The notes beneath the pieces are model-generated. The model was not told the origin of the DNA. It worked only from the letters and a program-made list of their open reading frames with translations, and ran no database searches. A stretch of DNA of 64,000 nucleotides from Bacteroides sp. GM023 (GTDB taxonomy: Bacteria > Bacteroidota > Bacteroidia > Bacteroidales > Bacteroidaceae): NCBI RefSeq assembly GCF_014750685.1, contig NZ_JAAXGE010000006.1, positions 372,001 to 436,000 on the forward strand, given 5' to 3'. Of this stretch, positions 57,017 to 64,000 are shown piece after piece; positions within the stretch are counted from its first letter, which is position 1, and each line of letters opens with the position of its first letter. Made by a program: the position numbers and the translations under genes.

Positions 57017-59468
57017 ACAATACATCTTTCAATTTCTGATAGAGGAATGAAAGTATCAACAATATCAGTCCTAAAATGATGAATACGATAATCTTACCGA
57101 TGGTTGGCATAGCCCATAAATCGTCAAAGACGAGTTTGAGCAGGACTATTCCGAAAGTCGCAAGGCTCACCATGCGGAGTACTTTCTGATGCAGGCGCAT
57201 TCCTAATCCCATTTGAACGAAACCGGCGATACTTAATGAAAGCGATAGTCCGGCACTAAATTCGTCTACTCCCACTTGCCAGAGGAAAGAACGTACCATT
57301 GTCACCCAAATGAGTGTGGCAAGGATGTTGATGTATACGGTAAATCGGGGCTTAATGCCGATGGTTGTATAATATCGGTGCGCTACATAACAGATGTTGG
57401 CTATTACAAAAGCTACAGTCAGCCAACGTAGTACGGCAGGGGTAAAAGCCATGTTTTCCCATTGGTCGCCCCATATGTTCAGGATATATACAAGTGTATT
57501 CGCTCCGATAGCCAGTGTATAGGAAGTGAGGTGTTTGGTAATCGGGAACCGTTTTCTGAAAGCATAGCAAACACTCGAAATGGATACGGCGGTAAATAAG
57601 AACATCGCTCCGCTTCGCGTCGCTCCTTCAAAATACAGATTGAATTCCATCATAAATGTATAATACAGGATGGCTACGGAAATGATAAGCATTAAGGGAT
57701 TCCAAAAACCGTATTTCAATCGGCGGGCTGTGGAGAAGAACTGATGATAGTACTCCATCAATAGGGCAAATGCTCCCGTTGCCAAGCCTACGAACAAGGA
57801 GGTTGCAAATGAACTGTTCAGAAAGATAGTACTCAAGGAGTGATGCCCGTACACTACGCCATACACGTCCATCAGATAGGAAATAAAGGTAAGTCCCACC
57901 AGTATTTTAGCCGCATATTCATAGACTCTAATCTTCGATTGAACATAAAGCCATAGCAGTAATACCATTTCCGATGCCCAAAGTAACGTGATATAGTTTC
58001 CATCCAGTTGAATCGGAATGGTGATGGAGACAAAGGTCAATACAAGCCCCAGGGTAGTATGTACCAGGAATTTATAATCTTTCCTGCTTTTCCACAGCCA
58101 AAGAACCAATCCCAAATTAACAAGAGCGATAAACAGGCTTAACAACCCGCTTGCTTTGAAAGACAGCCCCATGTTTCGCAGGAACAGGATTCCTGAAAGT
58201 AAGTAGACGAAATTATTCGTGATGATGACAAATACCAGTCCACGGCTCATCGTCTGTATCTTCTCTCCACGAAGGATGGAGAATACCGGAAGCAAAAAGA
58301 TAAAATAGAACAGGGTGGCAAACATCAACAAATGCTTCGAAATAATTGTGGAATCGGAGGAGTAGCTCAACAATAAGAAACTAGCCATGATAAGGCAAGT
58401 AAAGACGAATGAAATAATCGGAAGCTCACTCCACTTTTTATAGATGGAAAGTCCGAACATTCCCAAATTCAAAATGCTCACATAAGTAAATAGTACCAAA
58501 TAACTTCCTTCACCGCTACTTACAATAAAAGGTGCCAGGAATCCCCCGACAAGTGCAATTATGGCTAATTCACGCCTGTTATATATTACCGACAGGACGG
58601 ACATAAATACAGTGACAGCTATCAAAATGATGAACGCCACGGTCTGCGAGAAGATATGATAATAATGGAACGCAATAGCAACTGTGAGATAGAACACGGC
58701 AAAAGCACCGCCTGCAAGCAGCGAACTGAATGTACGGTATTTCTTCTGTAAACGTTCGGCAACAAACAGTAGTGCTGCCCCCGTCAGGAAACCAAGTACG
58801 GTACGGAAAGTCTCATTAATCCAGTTCTTATCAATAGCATATTTTACAAAGAAGCCCACTCCTATCACAAATATAAGAATACCAATCTTTCCAAAAAGGT
58901 TTTCGCCGATAAACTTTTCGTAGTTTACTTGTTTCTTCGGTTGGGGTTTCGGTTGCGGAGTGCCTGAAGTACTTGAAGTGCTGCCTGGAGTACCTGAGGT
59001 GACCGGAGTAACTGAAGTAACTGGAGTGACCGGAGTAACCGAAGCTACAGCAACCAAAGGTATATCAACCTCTTTCTCTGTACTCTCATTCTTTTGTACA
59101 TTTTCCTCTTTCCGTATATCCCCGACCAAACTCTTTTCAATAATCTTTTCCTGAATATCTTGCGGGTGTTCGGTAGCCACTGTCTCCATGACAATACTTT
59201 GTTTTGGAACGACCGGTTCTTCTTCAACCAATTTTTCTTTCCGCAGGACTTCTGCTGCAACTTCTTCAGTCACTTTTTCAGATACTTTCCCACTTGATTT
59301 CAGATTACCGGAAGCTAGTTTTGCCTGTCCTTTCAGAAGGTCGTCCATCTGTTTCTTTATCGCATTAAGCTCTTTCTCTACTTTCGTAAACCGACCATCA
59401 AACCTACATAACAAAACTATAAGTATCACTATGCCAAGCAGCATATATACACTATTAAAATCATCCAT
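56973..59468 (-). CDS. DUF2339 multi-spanning membrane protein
   Basis: An 831-residue protein from the ATG at 59468 (MDDFNSVYMLLGIVILIVLLCRFDGRF). An N-terminal TM is followed by a coiled-coil segment (FTKVEKELNAIKKQMDDLLKGQ), then a linker with tandem VTPVTSVTPVT and STSSTSGTP runs (about 145-180). The rest (about 185-820) is roughly 20 or more hydrophobic helices, e.g. FIGENLFGKIGILIFVIGVGFFVKYAIDKNWINETFRTVLGFLTGAALLFVAERL, the signature start of the DUF2339 core. Such proteins are inner-membrane and of unknown function. It overlaps the PepSY gene by 44 bp at the 3' end. The linker DNA (about 58975-59050) is short-period repeats. Confidence 0.9.
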   Translation of the reverse strand: MDDFNSVYMLLGIVILIVLLCRFDGRFTKVEKELNAIKKQMDDLLKGQAKLASGNLKSSGKVSEKVTEEVAAEVLRKEKLVEEEPVVPKQSIVMETVATEHPQDIQEKIIEKSLVGDIRKEENVQKNESTEKEVDIPLVAVASVTPVTPVTSVTPVTSGTPGSTSSTSGTPQPKPQPKKQVNYEKFIGENLFGKIGILIFVIGVGFFVKYAIDKNWINETFRTVLGFLTGAALLFVAERLQKKYRTFSSLLAGGAFAVFYLTVAIAFHYYHIFSQTVAFIILIAVTVFMSVLSVIYNRRELAIIALVGGFLAPFIVSSGEGSYLVLFTYVSILNLGMFGLSIYKKWSELPIISFVFTCLIMASFLLLSYSSDSTIISKHLLMFATLFYFIFLLPVFSILRGEKIQTMSRGLVFVIITNNFVYLLSGILFLRNMGLSFKASGLLSLFIALVNLGLVLWLWKSRKDYKFLVHTTLGLVLTFVSITIPIQLDGNYITLLWASEMVLLLWLYVQSKIRVYEYAAKILVGLTFISYLMDVYGVVYGHHSLSTIFLNSSFATSLFVGLATGAFALLMEYYHQFFSTARRLKYGFWNPLMLIISVAILYYTFMMEFNLYFEGATRSGAMFLFTAVSISSVCYAFRKRFPITKHLTSYTLAIGANTLVYILNIWGDQWENMAFTPAVLRWLTVAFVIANICYVAHRYYTTIGIKPRFTVYINILATLIWVTMVRSFLWQVGVDEFSAGLSLSLSIAGFVQMGLGMRLHQKVLRMVSLATFGIVLLKLVFDDLWAMPTIGKIIVFIILGLILLILSFLYQKLKDVLFKNDEDATNDSASS

Positions 59469-59660
59469 AGTATTTGGAATTTGAGTCAATGTCACAAATA
59501 TAGAAAATATATACTAACGGCATGGGATAATTCCAATAAAAAGTTTCATCCTTACTCTTTAATACAGACTACAAATATCAATCATGGACAAAAGATAAGA
59601 AACACAGTGTATCATTCTTTTTTATTCTCAATAATTCTTTGATGGTTGGATTTATAACTG

Positions 59661-59668
59661 TAGTTTTG
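59661..59668 (+). promoter_or_regulatory. -7 box of the ankyrin gene
   Basis: TAGTTTTG, a perfect TAnnTTTG match, with TTTG at 59638-59641 giving a 19-bp spacer. The rest of the 281-bp gap (59469-59749) is AT-rich and shows no other signal. Confidence 0.6.
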
Positions 59669-59749
59669 TATTAAACAGTATTTCTTACTGGTACGTTCCG
59701 TTATTAATTTCACCTCAGAAGGACACAATATTAAGAAACAAAAGATATA

Positions 59750-60829
59750 ATGGCAAAGAAAAGAAAAACACTACCGACAGACTTTGAACAAATAGCAGCA
59801 AATAGCAATCTTGCCGAACTACAAGCTGTTTTTGACAAATGCGACATCAATGCTTATGGCGGTTATTGGAAAGGCAATGCACTCACTTTTCAGGGAATCA
59901 GTGAGGAGTTTATCCGTTGGGCTGTTGCTACGGGAATAGATGTCAATGCCGGAGATACATGGGGGTATACCCCTGTTTTATATCAATCTCAAAATGAAAG
60001 TAATAACCTCAAGGTGCTCTTGGAACTCGGTGCTGATATAGAGAAAAGAGATAAATATAATTGTACTCCTCTATGTAATGCCGTCACCCGTCTAAGTGCA
60101 ACGCACTTACTCATACACTCAATCAAATCTTTGATAGAGAATGGTGCAGATGTCAATTCACTGAATGGCAGTTATGATTCAGTAATGACACCTCTTGAGA
60201 AAGGACTTAGACAGTGTCAAGGTGCACAAATTTACGCAATGGCACAAATCGCAGACATTCTGCTTGACGCAGGAGCAAAAAAGACTCCGGCTATGAAAGA
60301 GTATGTACAGAATATAGGAAAAGATTTCGAGTTTTATCGTGCAGATTTCAACAAAGATTATCTTCCCAAGACAGAACAGGGACTTGAACATTTATACGAA
60401 TTGTTTGATGTGAACCCTGTTGCAAGAAGAAAGATACATGATGGCAGTTCCGCTATCGAAGTGAAATCAACAACATGGCGGGAACAGTTCGATGAACTTT
60501 GGAAATTGCTCGTACCCGGTAGTGGACACGCAGCAACCATACAAGGGGAAGTCATACGAGTAACAGGAAAGGTTTCTCGCGAAATATGGGATAATGGTGC
60601 TTGTAACTGGAATAAGGGTTACAAAAAATTACCACAAGCATTACCCGCTTATTTTGCTATGGGAAATCCACTTGCTCCACAGGATTACGAAGAAGCCGAA
60701 AAGATTGCTAAAAGTATCTCGGCAAATAGCGAAATAGAGACACTAGACTGTCTTTGTGAGTTTGCCGTCAAGTGGGTGTTACTAAATCCGGTTCCTATTG
60801 CTTTACAGGCAGTTGATTATGAATGGTAA
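59750..60829 (+). CDS. Ankyrin-repeat protein with an unidentified C-terminal domain
   Basis: A 359-residue cytoplasmic protein. Ankyrin-type repeats occupy about 15-190: FIRWAVATGIDVNAGDTWGYTPVLYQSQNESNNLKVLLELGADIEKRDKYNCTPLCNAV, LIENGADVNSLNGSYDSVMTPLEKG and IADILLDAGAKKTPAMKEYVQNIG. The C-terminal part (about 205-359, FDVNPVARRKIHDGSSAIEVKSTTWREQFDELWKLLVPGSGHAATIQGEVIRVTGKVSREIWDNGACNW...) is a compact domain I do not recognise. It has its own promoter. It is followed 9 bp later by a small membrane protein. Such pairs occur among immunity-type or stress proteins in other bacteria, but no toxin lies here. Confidence 0.85.
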   Translation: MAKKRKTLPTDFEQIAANSNLAELQAVFDKCDINAYGGYWKGNALTFQGISEEFIRWAVATGIDVNAGDTWGYTPVLYQSQNESNNLKVLLELGADIEKRDKYNCTPLCNAVTRLSATHLLIHSIKSLIENGADVNSLNGSYDSVMTPLEKGLRQCQGAQIYAMAQIADILLDAGAKKTPAMKEYVQNIGKDFEFYRADFNKDYLPKTEQGLEHLYELFDVNPVARRKIHDGSSAIEVKSTTWREQFDELWKLLVPGSGHAATIQGEVIRVTGKVSREIWDNGACNWNKGYKKLPQALPAYFAMGNPLAPQDYEEAEKIAKSISANSEIETLDCLCEFAVKWVLLNPVPIALQAVDYEW

Positions 60830-60838
60830 AGCAACGCG

Positions 60839-61270
60839 ATGGAAACAATAAAAGTATTTATAGACATCTTTATGGTGATCTTTATTCATCTGATTCTTCC
60901 GGTTGCAGGCATCATTGTCTATATCCGGTTACTTCGCAAGATGCGTAAGGAACAGATTCCCAACATACCTAAAGGTGCTTTATTCTTACTTTTCTTTGTA
61001 TATGGCGGCATATTAATGGAAATATTAACAGGATTGTTTTGGCTTCAATCAGGAATGTCAAGCCTTGGACTTGTATTCCTGATATTCATAGCACCTGTCA
61101 TTTGCGGTATCGTAGCTTGGCAACAACGGAATAACATCGGAGTATCGAAATATCATCGCGTCATACAGCGTATGGCGTTAGGATATTTATTGGGAGAAAC
61201 TGTTTTAATCGGCGTAGTAATAATGGTCTTTATAGGGAATATAATCTATACTGCCTTCACAAGTCAGTAA
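60839..61270 (+). CDS. Small four-helix membrane protein, unrecognised
   Basis: A 143-residue protein with hydrophobic segments at about 7-29, 46-66, 72-93 and 115-139 and a basic cytoplasmic loop (YIRLLRKMRKEQIPN). I recognise no family. It begins 9 bp after the ankyrin gene on the same strand, so they are very likely co-transcribed. A membrane anchor or partner for the ankyrin protein is the simplest guess. Confidence 0.7.
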   Translation: METIKVFIDIFMVIFIHLILPVAGIIVYIRLLRKMRKEQIPNIPKGALFLLFFVYGGILMEILTGLFWLQSGMSSLGLVFLIFIAPVICGIVAWQQRNNIGVSKYHRVIQRMALGYLLGETVLIGVVIMVFIGNIIYTAFTSQ

Positions 61271-61295
61271 TAAATAGTAATGAACAAATAATGCT

Positions 61296-61433
61296 ATGGA
61301 AAAAAATATCGAAAAGAATATTGAATACATTAGTGGAAGCGGACTTTTTATTGAAGGGCTGACTTGTAAAAAGATAAAAGAGATAGATAAATATAAGAAG
61401 GTAATAAAAAAGGCGGCTGAAAGCGAACCTTGA
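61296..61433 (+). CDS. Possible 45-residue basic small protein
   Basis: The ORF starts MEKNIEKNIEYISGSG and continues LFIEGLTCKKIKEIDKYKKVIKKAAESEP: no signal, basic, probably helical. It is 25 bp after the membrane-protein gene on the same strand. Its last eight codons form the left arm of the following terminator, which is unusual for a coding region and lowers confidence. A 24-codon ORF from an ATG at 61291 overlaps it in another frame. Confidence 0.4.
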   Translation: MEKNIEKNIEYISGSGLFIEGLTCKKIKEIDKYKKVIKKAAESEP

Positions 61434-61465
61434 AATGAGGTTCTTGCTTTCAGCCGCTTTTCTTT
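61406..61465. terminator. Bidirectional terminator between the ankyrin operon and the ompA-family gene
   Basis: GCGGCTGAAAGC pairs with GCTTTCAGCCGC (61450s side), extended inward by GAACCT/AGGTTC (61425-61430 and 61438-61443). A and T runs flank both sides. It overlaps the end of the 45-codon ORF. Confidence 0.85.
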
Positions 61466-61511
61466 TTCAGTGGGCGATTACAGAGAATCGCTGAATGCTG
61501 AATTTACTTTA

Positions 61512-62696
61512 TTACTGTGCTGATTCTACCAATACTACACGGTTCAGAATCGGTTGTCCGAATTTGTCGACACCACCACCGGCAGCAACTGACAATCTAT
61601 CAGCAGAGATACCGTATTTCTTAATCAACAGGTCTTTAACAACTTGTGCACGTTCCAAGCTCAACTTCTGATTGAAAGAAGAAGTACCGGTTGCAGAGTC
61701 TGCATATCCGTTGATTGTGTACTTGGCATTCGGGAATTCTTTCATCTTAGCTGCAAGATATGACAAGTTCATTTCTTCTTGCGGAGACAATTTATCAGAA
61801 CCAATCTTGAAGAATACAGTACGCGGAGCGATGTTGGTATCAGTGATAACTACTTCTTCAGTATCTACTTCAACCGGTTGTTGTGCATTAGCCAACTGCT
61901 GTTGCAACTGCATATTAGCGGCTGCCATGGCATTCATTTGGTTACGCATCTGATTCAGTTCGAGTTCAGAGATAATCTGTGGAACAGGACGTTGGAATCC
62001 ACGAGTCGGGAAATAATAAGTTACACCGACAGTAGCACCGAGGATACCGTCATAATCAGGTTTACCACCATGTTCACCGTCAAATTTGCCTTCAAGACCT
62101 GTTGCACTCAATTCAATGTTCAAGTCAACAGCACTGGACAGGCGGAAACGGTTGATGATACCTGCGTTGAAAGTAGCGGCATTAGTGTGAGGTTTTGAGT
62201 AAGAATGAGCCCAGCCTGCACCGATATAAGGGATAATTTCATATACACGATTCGGGTTGTATCCACCGAAAAGTGCATTCAGGTTAATCATCAAATCACC
62301 GTGAAGGTTCATGTAATCCCATCTCTGTTTGTAAGAACCGTCTGCTCTCGGACCACCGACTACATAATTAGCAGTTTCATTCATTGTGAATCCTTTAGCT
62401 TGCAGTCCGCTGTATTGCAAACGCAGTCCGAAGCCCGGAGTTACCCATTTGCCGACAGACACGTTGAATGTAGGAGCAACGCGGTCTCTGAATTTGCCGA
62501 TATGGTCATTATTACCATACAGTACCTGAGCACCGCCTCCTACTGAGAAGAACCAGTTGCTCCAGAATGGGTTCGTTATTACTTGATATTTATCTTGTAC
62601 CTGAATCACTTCGTATTCAGTTACCGTCATAGTCTGCTGCGCAGAAGCGACAGACGCAACGCCGGCAAAAGCCAGCAACATCAGAATCTTTTTCAT
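61512..62696 (-). CDS. OmpA-family outer-membrane protein
   Basis: A 394-residue protein with a signal peptide (MKKILMLLAFAGVASVASAQ), an N-terminal OmpA-like beta-barrel (about 35-235: NPFWSNWFFSVGGGAQVLYGNNDH; GFGLRLQYSGLQAKGF; MINLNALFGGYNPNRVYEIIPYIGAGW; LGATVGVTYYF), a Gln/Ala-rich coiled-coil (LNQMRNQMNAMAAANMQLQQQLANAQ) and a C-terminal peptidoglycan-binding OmpA domain (about 285-394) with YTINGYADSATGTSSFNQKLSLERAQVVKDLLIKKYGI. It anchors the outer membrane to the cell wall. Such proteins are abundant in Bacteroides outer membranes. The peptidoglycan-binding Asp in NGYADSATG and the downstream Arg (SLERAQ) are conserved. Confidence 0.95.
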   Translation of the reverse strand: MKKILMLLAFAGVASVASAQQTMTVTEYEVIQVQDKYQVITNPFWSNWFFSVGGGAQVLYGNNDHIGKFRDRVAPTFNVSVGKWVTPGFGLRLQYSGLQAKGFTMNETANYVVGGPRADGSYKQRWDYMNLHGDLMINLNALFGGYNPNRVYEIIPYIGAGWAHSYSKPHTNAATFNAGIINRFRLSSAVDLNIELSATGLEGKFDGEHGGKPDYDGILGATVGVTYYFPTRGFQRPVPQIISELELNQMRNQMNAMAAANMQLQQQLANAQQPVEVDTEEVVITDTNIAPRTVFFKIGSDKLSPQEEMNLSYLAAKMKEFPNAKYTINGYADSATGTSSFNQKLSLERAQVVKDLLIKKYGISADRLSVAAGGGVDKFGQPILNRVVLVESAQ

Positions 62697-62799
62697 ATAC
62701 CTAATAGTTAAGTGGTTATTTAAATCTTTTTCTTTGTTGAACTAATTAAATAACACGAACTGAACTAAAAGGTTTTAGAAATAGATGAAATTATTTGCT

Positions 62800-64000
62800 T
62801 TATTTGAATAAACGTTCGATATCTTCTTCCTTGATTGTCGTCAAAACAGTCTTCCCATCCGGAGTGTAATTCGGTGAGGGACAGGCAAAAAGATTATCCA
62901 CCAGGCTGACCATTTCTTCGTTGCTCAACACTTGTCCGTAAACGATTGCTGCCGCACGTGCCAATGTCAAAGCCAGTATATTTTGGATTTCTTCCTTCAC
63001 ATCGTTCCCTTTTTCCATCGCCGTATGTAGCATATTGCGCACCAATTCGACCGGATTCAGCCCTTCGATACCCGACGGAATTCCGTTAATGGCATAGCTT
63101 CCGCCACCCAAATTACTCAAATCGAAACCTACTGCCGACAAATCATCCATAATACTTTGCAATACAGCAGCTTCCGAAGCTGGCAATTGCAATATTTCGG
63201 GAAAAAGAACACCTTGCGCTACTCCCTGCTTCTGCTGAATTTGAACCATATACCGGTCGAAAAGCACCCGGATATGCGCCCGATGCTGGTCGATAAGCAT
63301 CAAACCTGATTTTACGGAAGTCAGAATAAACCGCCCCTTGAATTGCAAATGCTGGTTTCCTTTTTCTATCACAGGCTCGCTGGCATATAGAGTGGAAGAA
63401 GCCATAGAGGTCACTGTCTCCACCTTTTCTTCTATAACAGGCGTTTCTTCGCTGACAGCAGAGTCTTCCCATTCCATTTCAGGCTCCGGCATCGGATTAT
63501 TCATCTTGCTGGCTTTCGTCAGACCACCGTATAAATCTTCCCATTCCACTTTTGAACGACTATACGAACCGCCGCCACTACCGCCTGCGGATACTTTGAA
63601 TGGATTATAATCCGAATTATAATGTACCTTGGGCGGCTCGGAAGTTGTCTTTTGTTCGAATACAGGAATATCAGGCATATCTTCCGTATCGAAATCAATG
63701 GAAGGAATAGCGCTGAACTTACCCAACGACTCTTTGACCGATGCTGAAAGTATCTGCCAAATGGCCTGTTCATTCTCAAACTTGATTTCAGTCTTGGTCG
63801 GATGGATATTCACATCAATATTAGCCGGGTCTACTTCGAAATAGATAAAGTAAGAAATTTGTTCGCCGGCAGGAATCAACTGCTCATAAGCCTCCATCAC
63901 TGCCCTATGGAAGTAAGGATGGCGCATATAGCGTCCATTGACGAAGAAGTATTGATGAGCGCCTTTCTTGCGGGCTGTCTCCGGTTTGGCTACGTAGCCG
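62800..64000 (-). CDS. mutL: DNA mismatch repair protein MutL (C-terminal part; N-terminus beyond window)
   Basis: About 400 residues of MutL run to the window edge. They begin within the end of the transducer domain: GYVAKPETARKKGAHQYFFVNGRYMRHPYFHRAVMEAYEQLIPAGEQISYFIYFEVDPANIDVNIHPTKTEIKFENEQAIWQIL, whose Lys in HPTKTE contacts ATP. An acidic linker (about 90-195 of the visible part) is followed by the dimerisation domain (FKGRFILTSVKSGLMLIDQHRAHIRVLFDRYMVQIQ). The DQHRAHIR stretch replaces the DQHAAHERI.YE of many MutLs, and the endonuclease DMHAAHERI metal-binding motif is not evident, so it is probably an E. coli-like non-nuclease form. Confidence 0.95.
   Translation of the reverse strand, partial: GYVAKPETARKKGAHQYFFVNGRYMRHPYFHRAVMEAYEQLIPAGEQISYFIYFEVDPANIDVNIHPTKTEIKFENEQAIWQILSASVKESLGKFSAIPSIDFDTEDMPDIPVFEQKTTSEPPKVHYNSDYNPFKVSAGGSGGGSYSRSKVEWEDLYGGLTKASKMNNPMPEPEMEWEDSAVSEETPVIEEKVETVTSMASSTLYASEPVIEKGNQHLQFKGRFILTSVKSGLMLIDQHRAHIRVLFDRYMVQIQQKQGVAQGVLFPEILQLPASEAAVLQSIMDDLSAVGFDLSNLGGGSYAINGIPSGIEGLNPVELVRNMLHTAMEKGNDVKEEIQNILALTLARAAAIVYGQVLSNEEMVSLVDNLFACPSPNYTPDGKTVLTTIKEEDIERLFK

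Noticed and set aside
59050..59300. Plus-strand short ORFs over the DUF2339 linker
   Set aside because: Products of the low-complexity linker read on the wrong strand.
59750..61433. Toxin-immunity or anti-phage defence system
   Set aside because: No nuclease, toxin, ATPase or nucleotide-cyclase domain is visible; ankyrin repeats alone are not diagnostic.

Overview
The window is a chromosomal segment of a Bacteroides species (order Bacteroidales). Evidence: a SusC/SusD pair with a hybrid two-component (HTCS) regulator; lipoproteins with acidic residues after the lipobox; a bacterial SUI1/eIF1-like protein; and many promoters with the Bacteroides -7 box TAnnTTTG, often 19 bp downstream of a TTTG/TTGC -33 box. 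The species cannot be fixed from sequence alone, but gene content resembles the B. thetaiotaomicron/B. ovatus group.

Layout. 1-14.4 kb is mostly housekeeping on the minus strand: end of mrp, trmB, a DUF975 membrane protein, ilvE, xseB, xseA, a secreted subtilase, mnmA, a phosphoesterase, ispF, a FAH-family hydrolase, rex, tsf, rpsB, rpsI and rplM. Two plus-strand genes interrupt it: an ExoX-C-domain protein and the SUI1 homologue. 14.4-34.0 kb is a polysaccharide utilisation locus (PUL): susD, susC, two DUF4962/heparinase II-III-type putative lyases, a three-gene fimbrillin-like surface-protein cassette, an HTCS and a GH88 unsaturated glucuronyl hydrolase. The content points to a uronic-acid-containing glycan. 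34.2-40.7 kb holds a DUF4488 protein, asnS, an RluB-type pseudouridine synthase with a long Arg/Gly-rich repeat tail, purB, a truncated GNAT gene, a methyltransferase and two tandem tRNA-Val(UAC) genes. 40.9-51.9 kb holds an outer-membrane barrel protein, maltose acetyltransferase-like and yaaA genes, a GH20 hexosaminidase, carB and trpS. 52.1-57.0 kb is a TonB receptor - DUF4374 lipoprotein - PepSY operon with the layout of the xenosiderophore system XusABC. 57-64 kb has a DUF2339 membrane protein, an ankyrin-repeat/small membrane protein pair, an OmpA-family protein and the 3' part of mutL.

How it works together. In the PUL, the HTCS would sense a breakdown product and switch on two units: the 13.7-kb operon starting at the periplasmic lyase, and GH88. 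Both carry the same 15-bp motif (ACGAAATCAAAGTCG), exactly 60 bp upstream of the -7 box, which I propose as the HTCS operator. A surface lyase would cut the polymer, SusCD would import oligosaccharides, and the periplasmic lyase plus GH88 would finish them.

Main points for follow-up: (1) the paired operator; (2) two intergenic arrays, at 28.4 and 47.0 kb, unrelated in sequence but both made of dyad-symmetric units with an exact 22-bp period; (3) a carB leader with promoter, 39-codon leader ORF and intrinsic terminator, resembling UTP-sensitive attenuation of pyrBI; (4) fimbrillin-like genes embedded in a PUL operon; (5) the Xus-like operon with a duplicated 22-bp promoter element.
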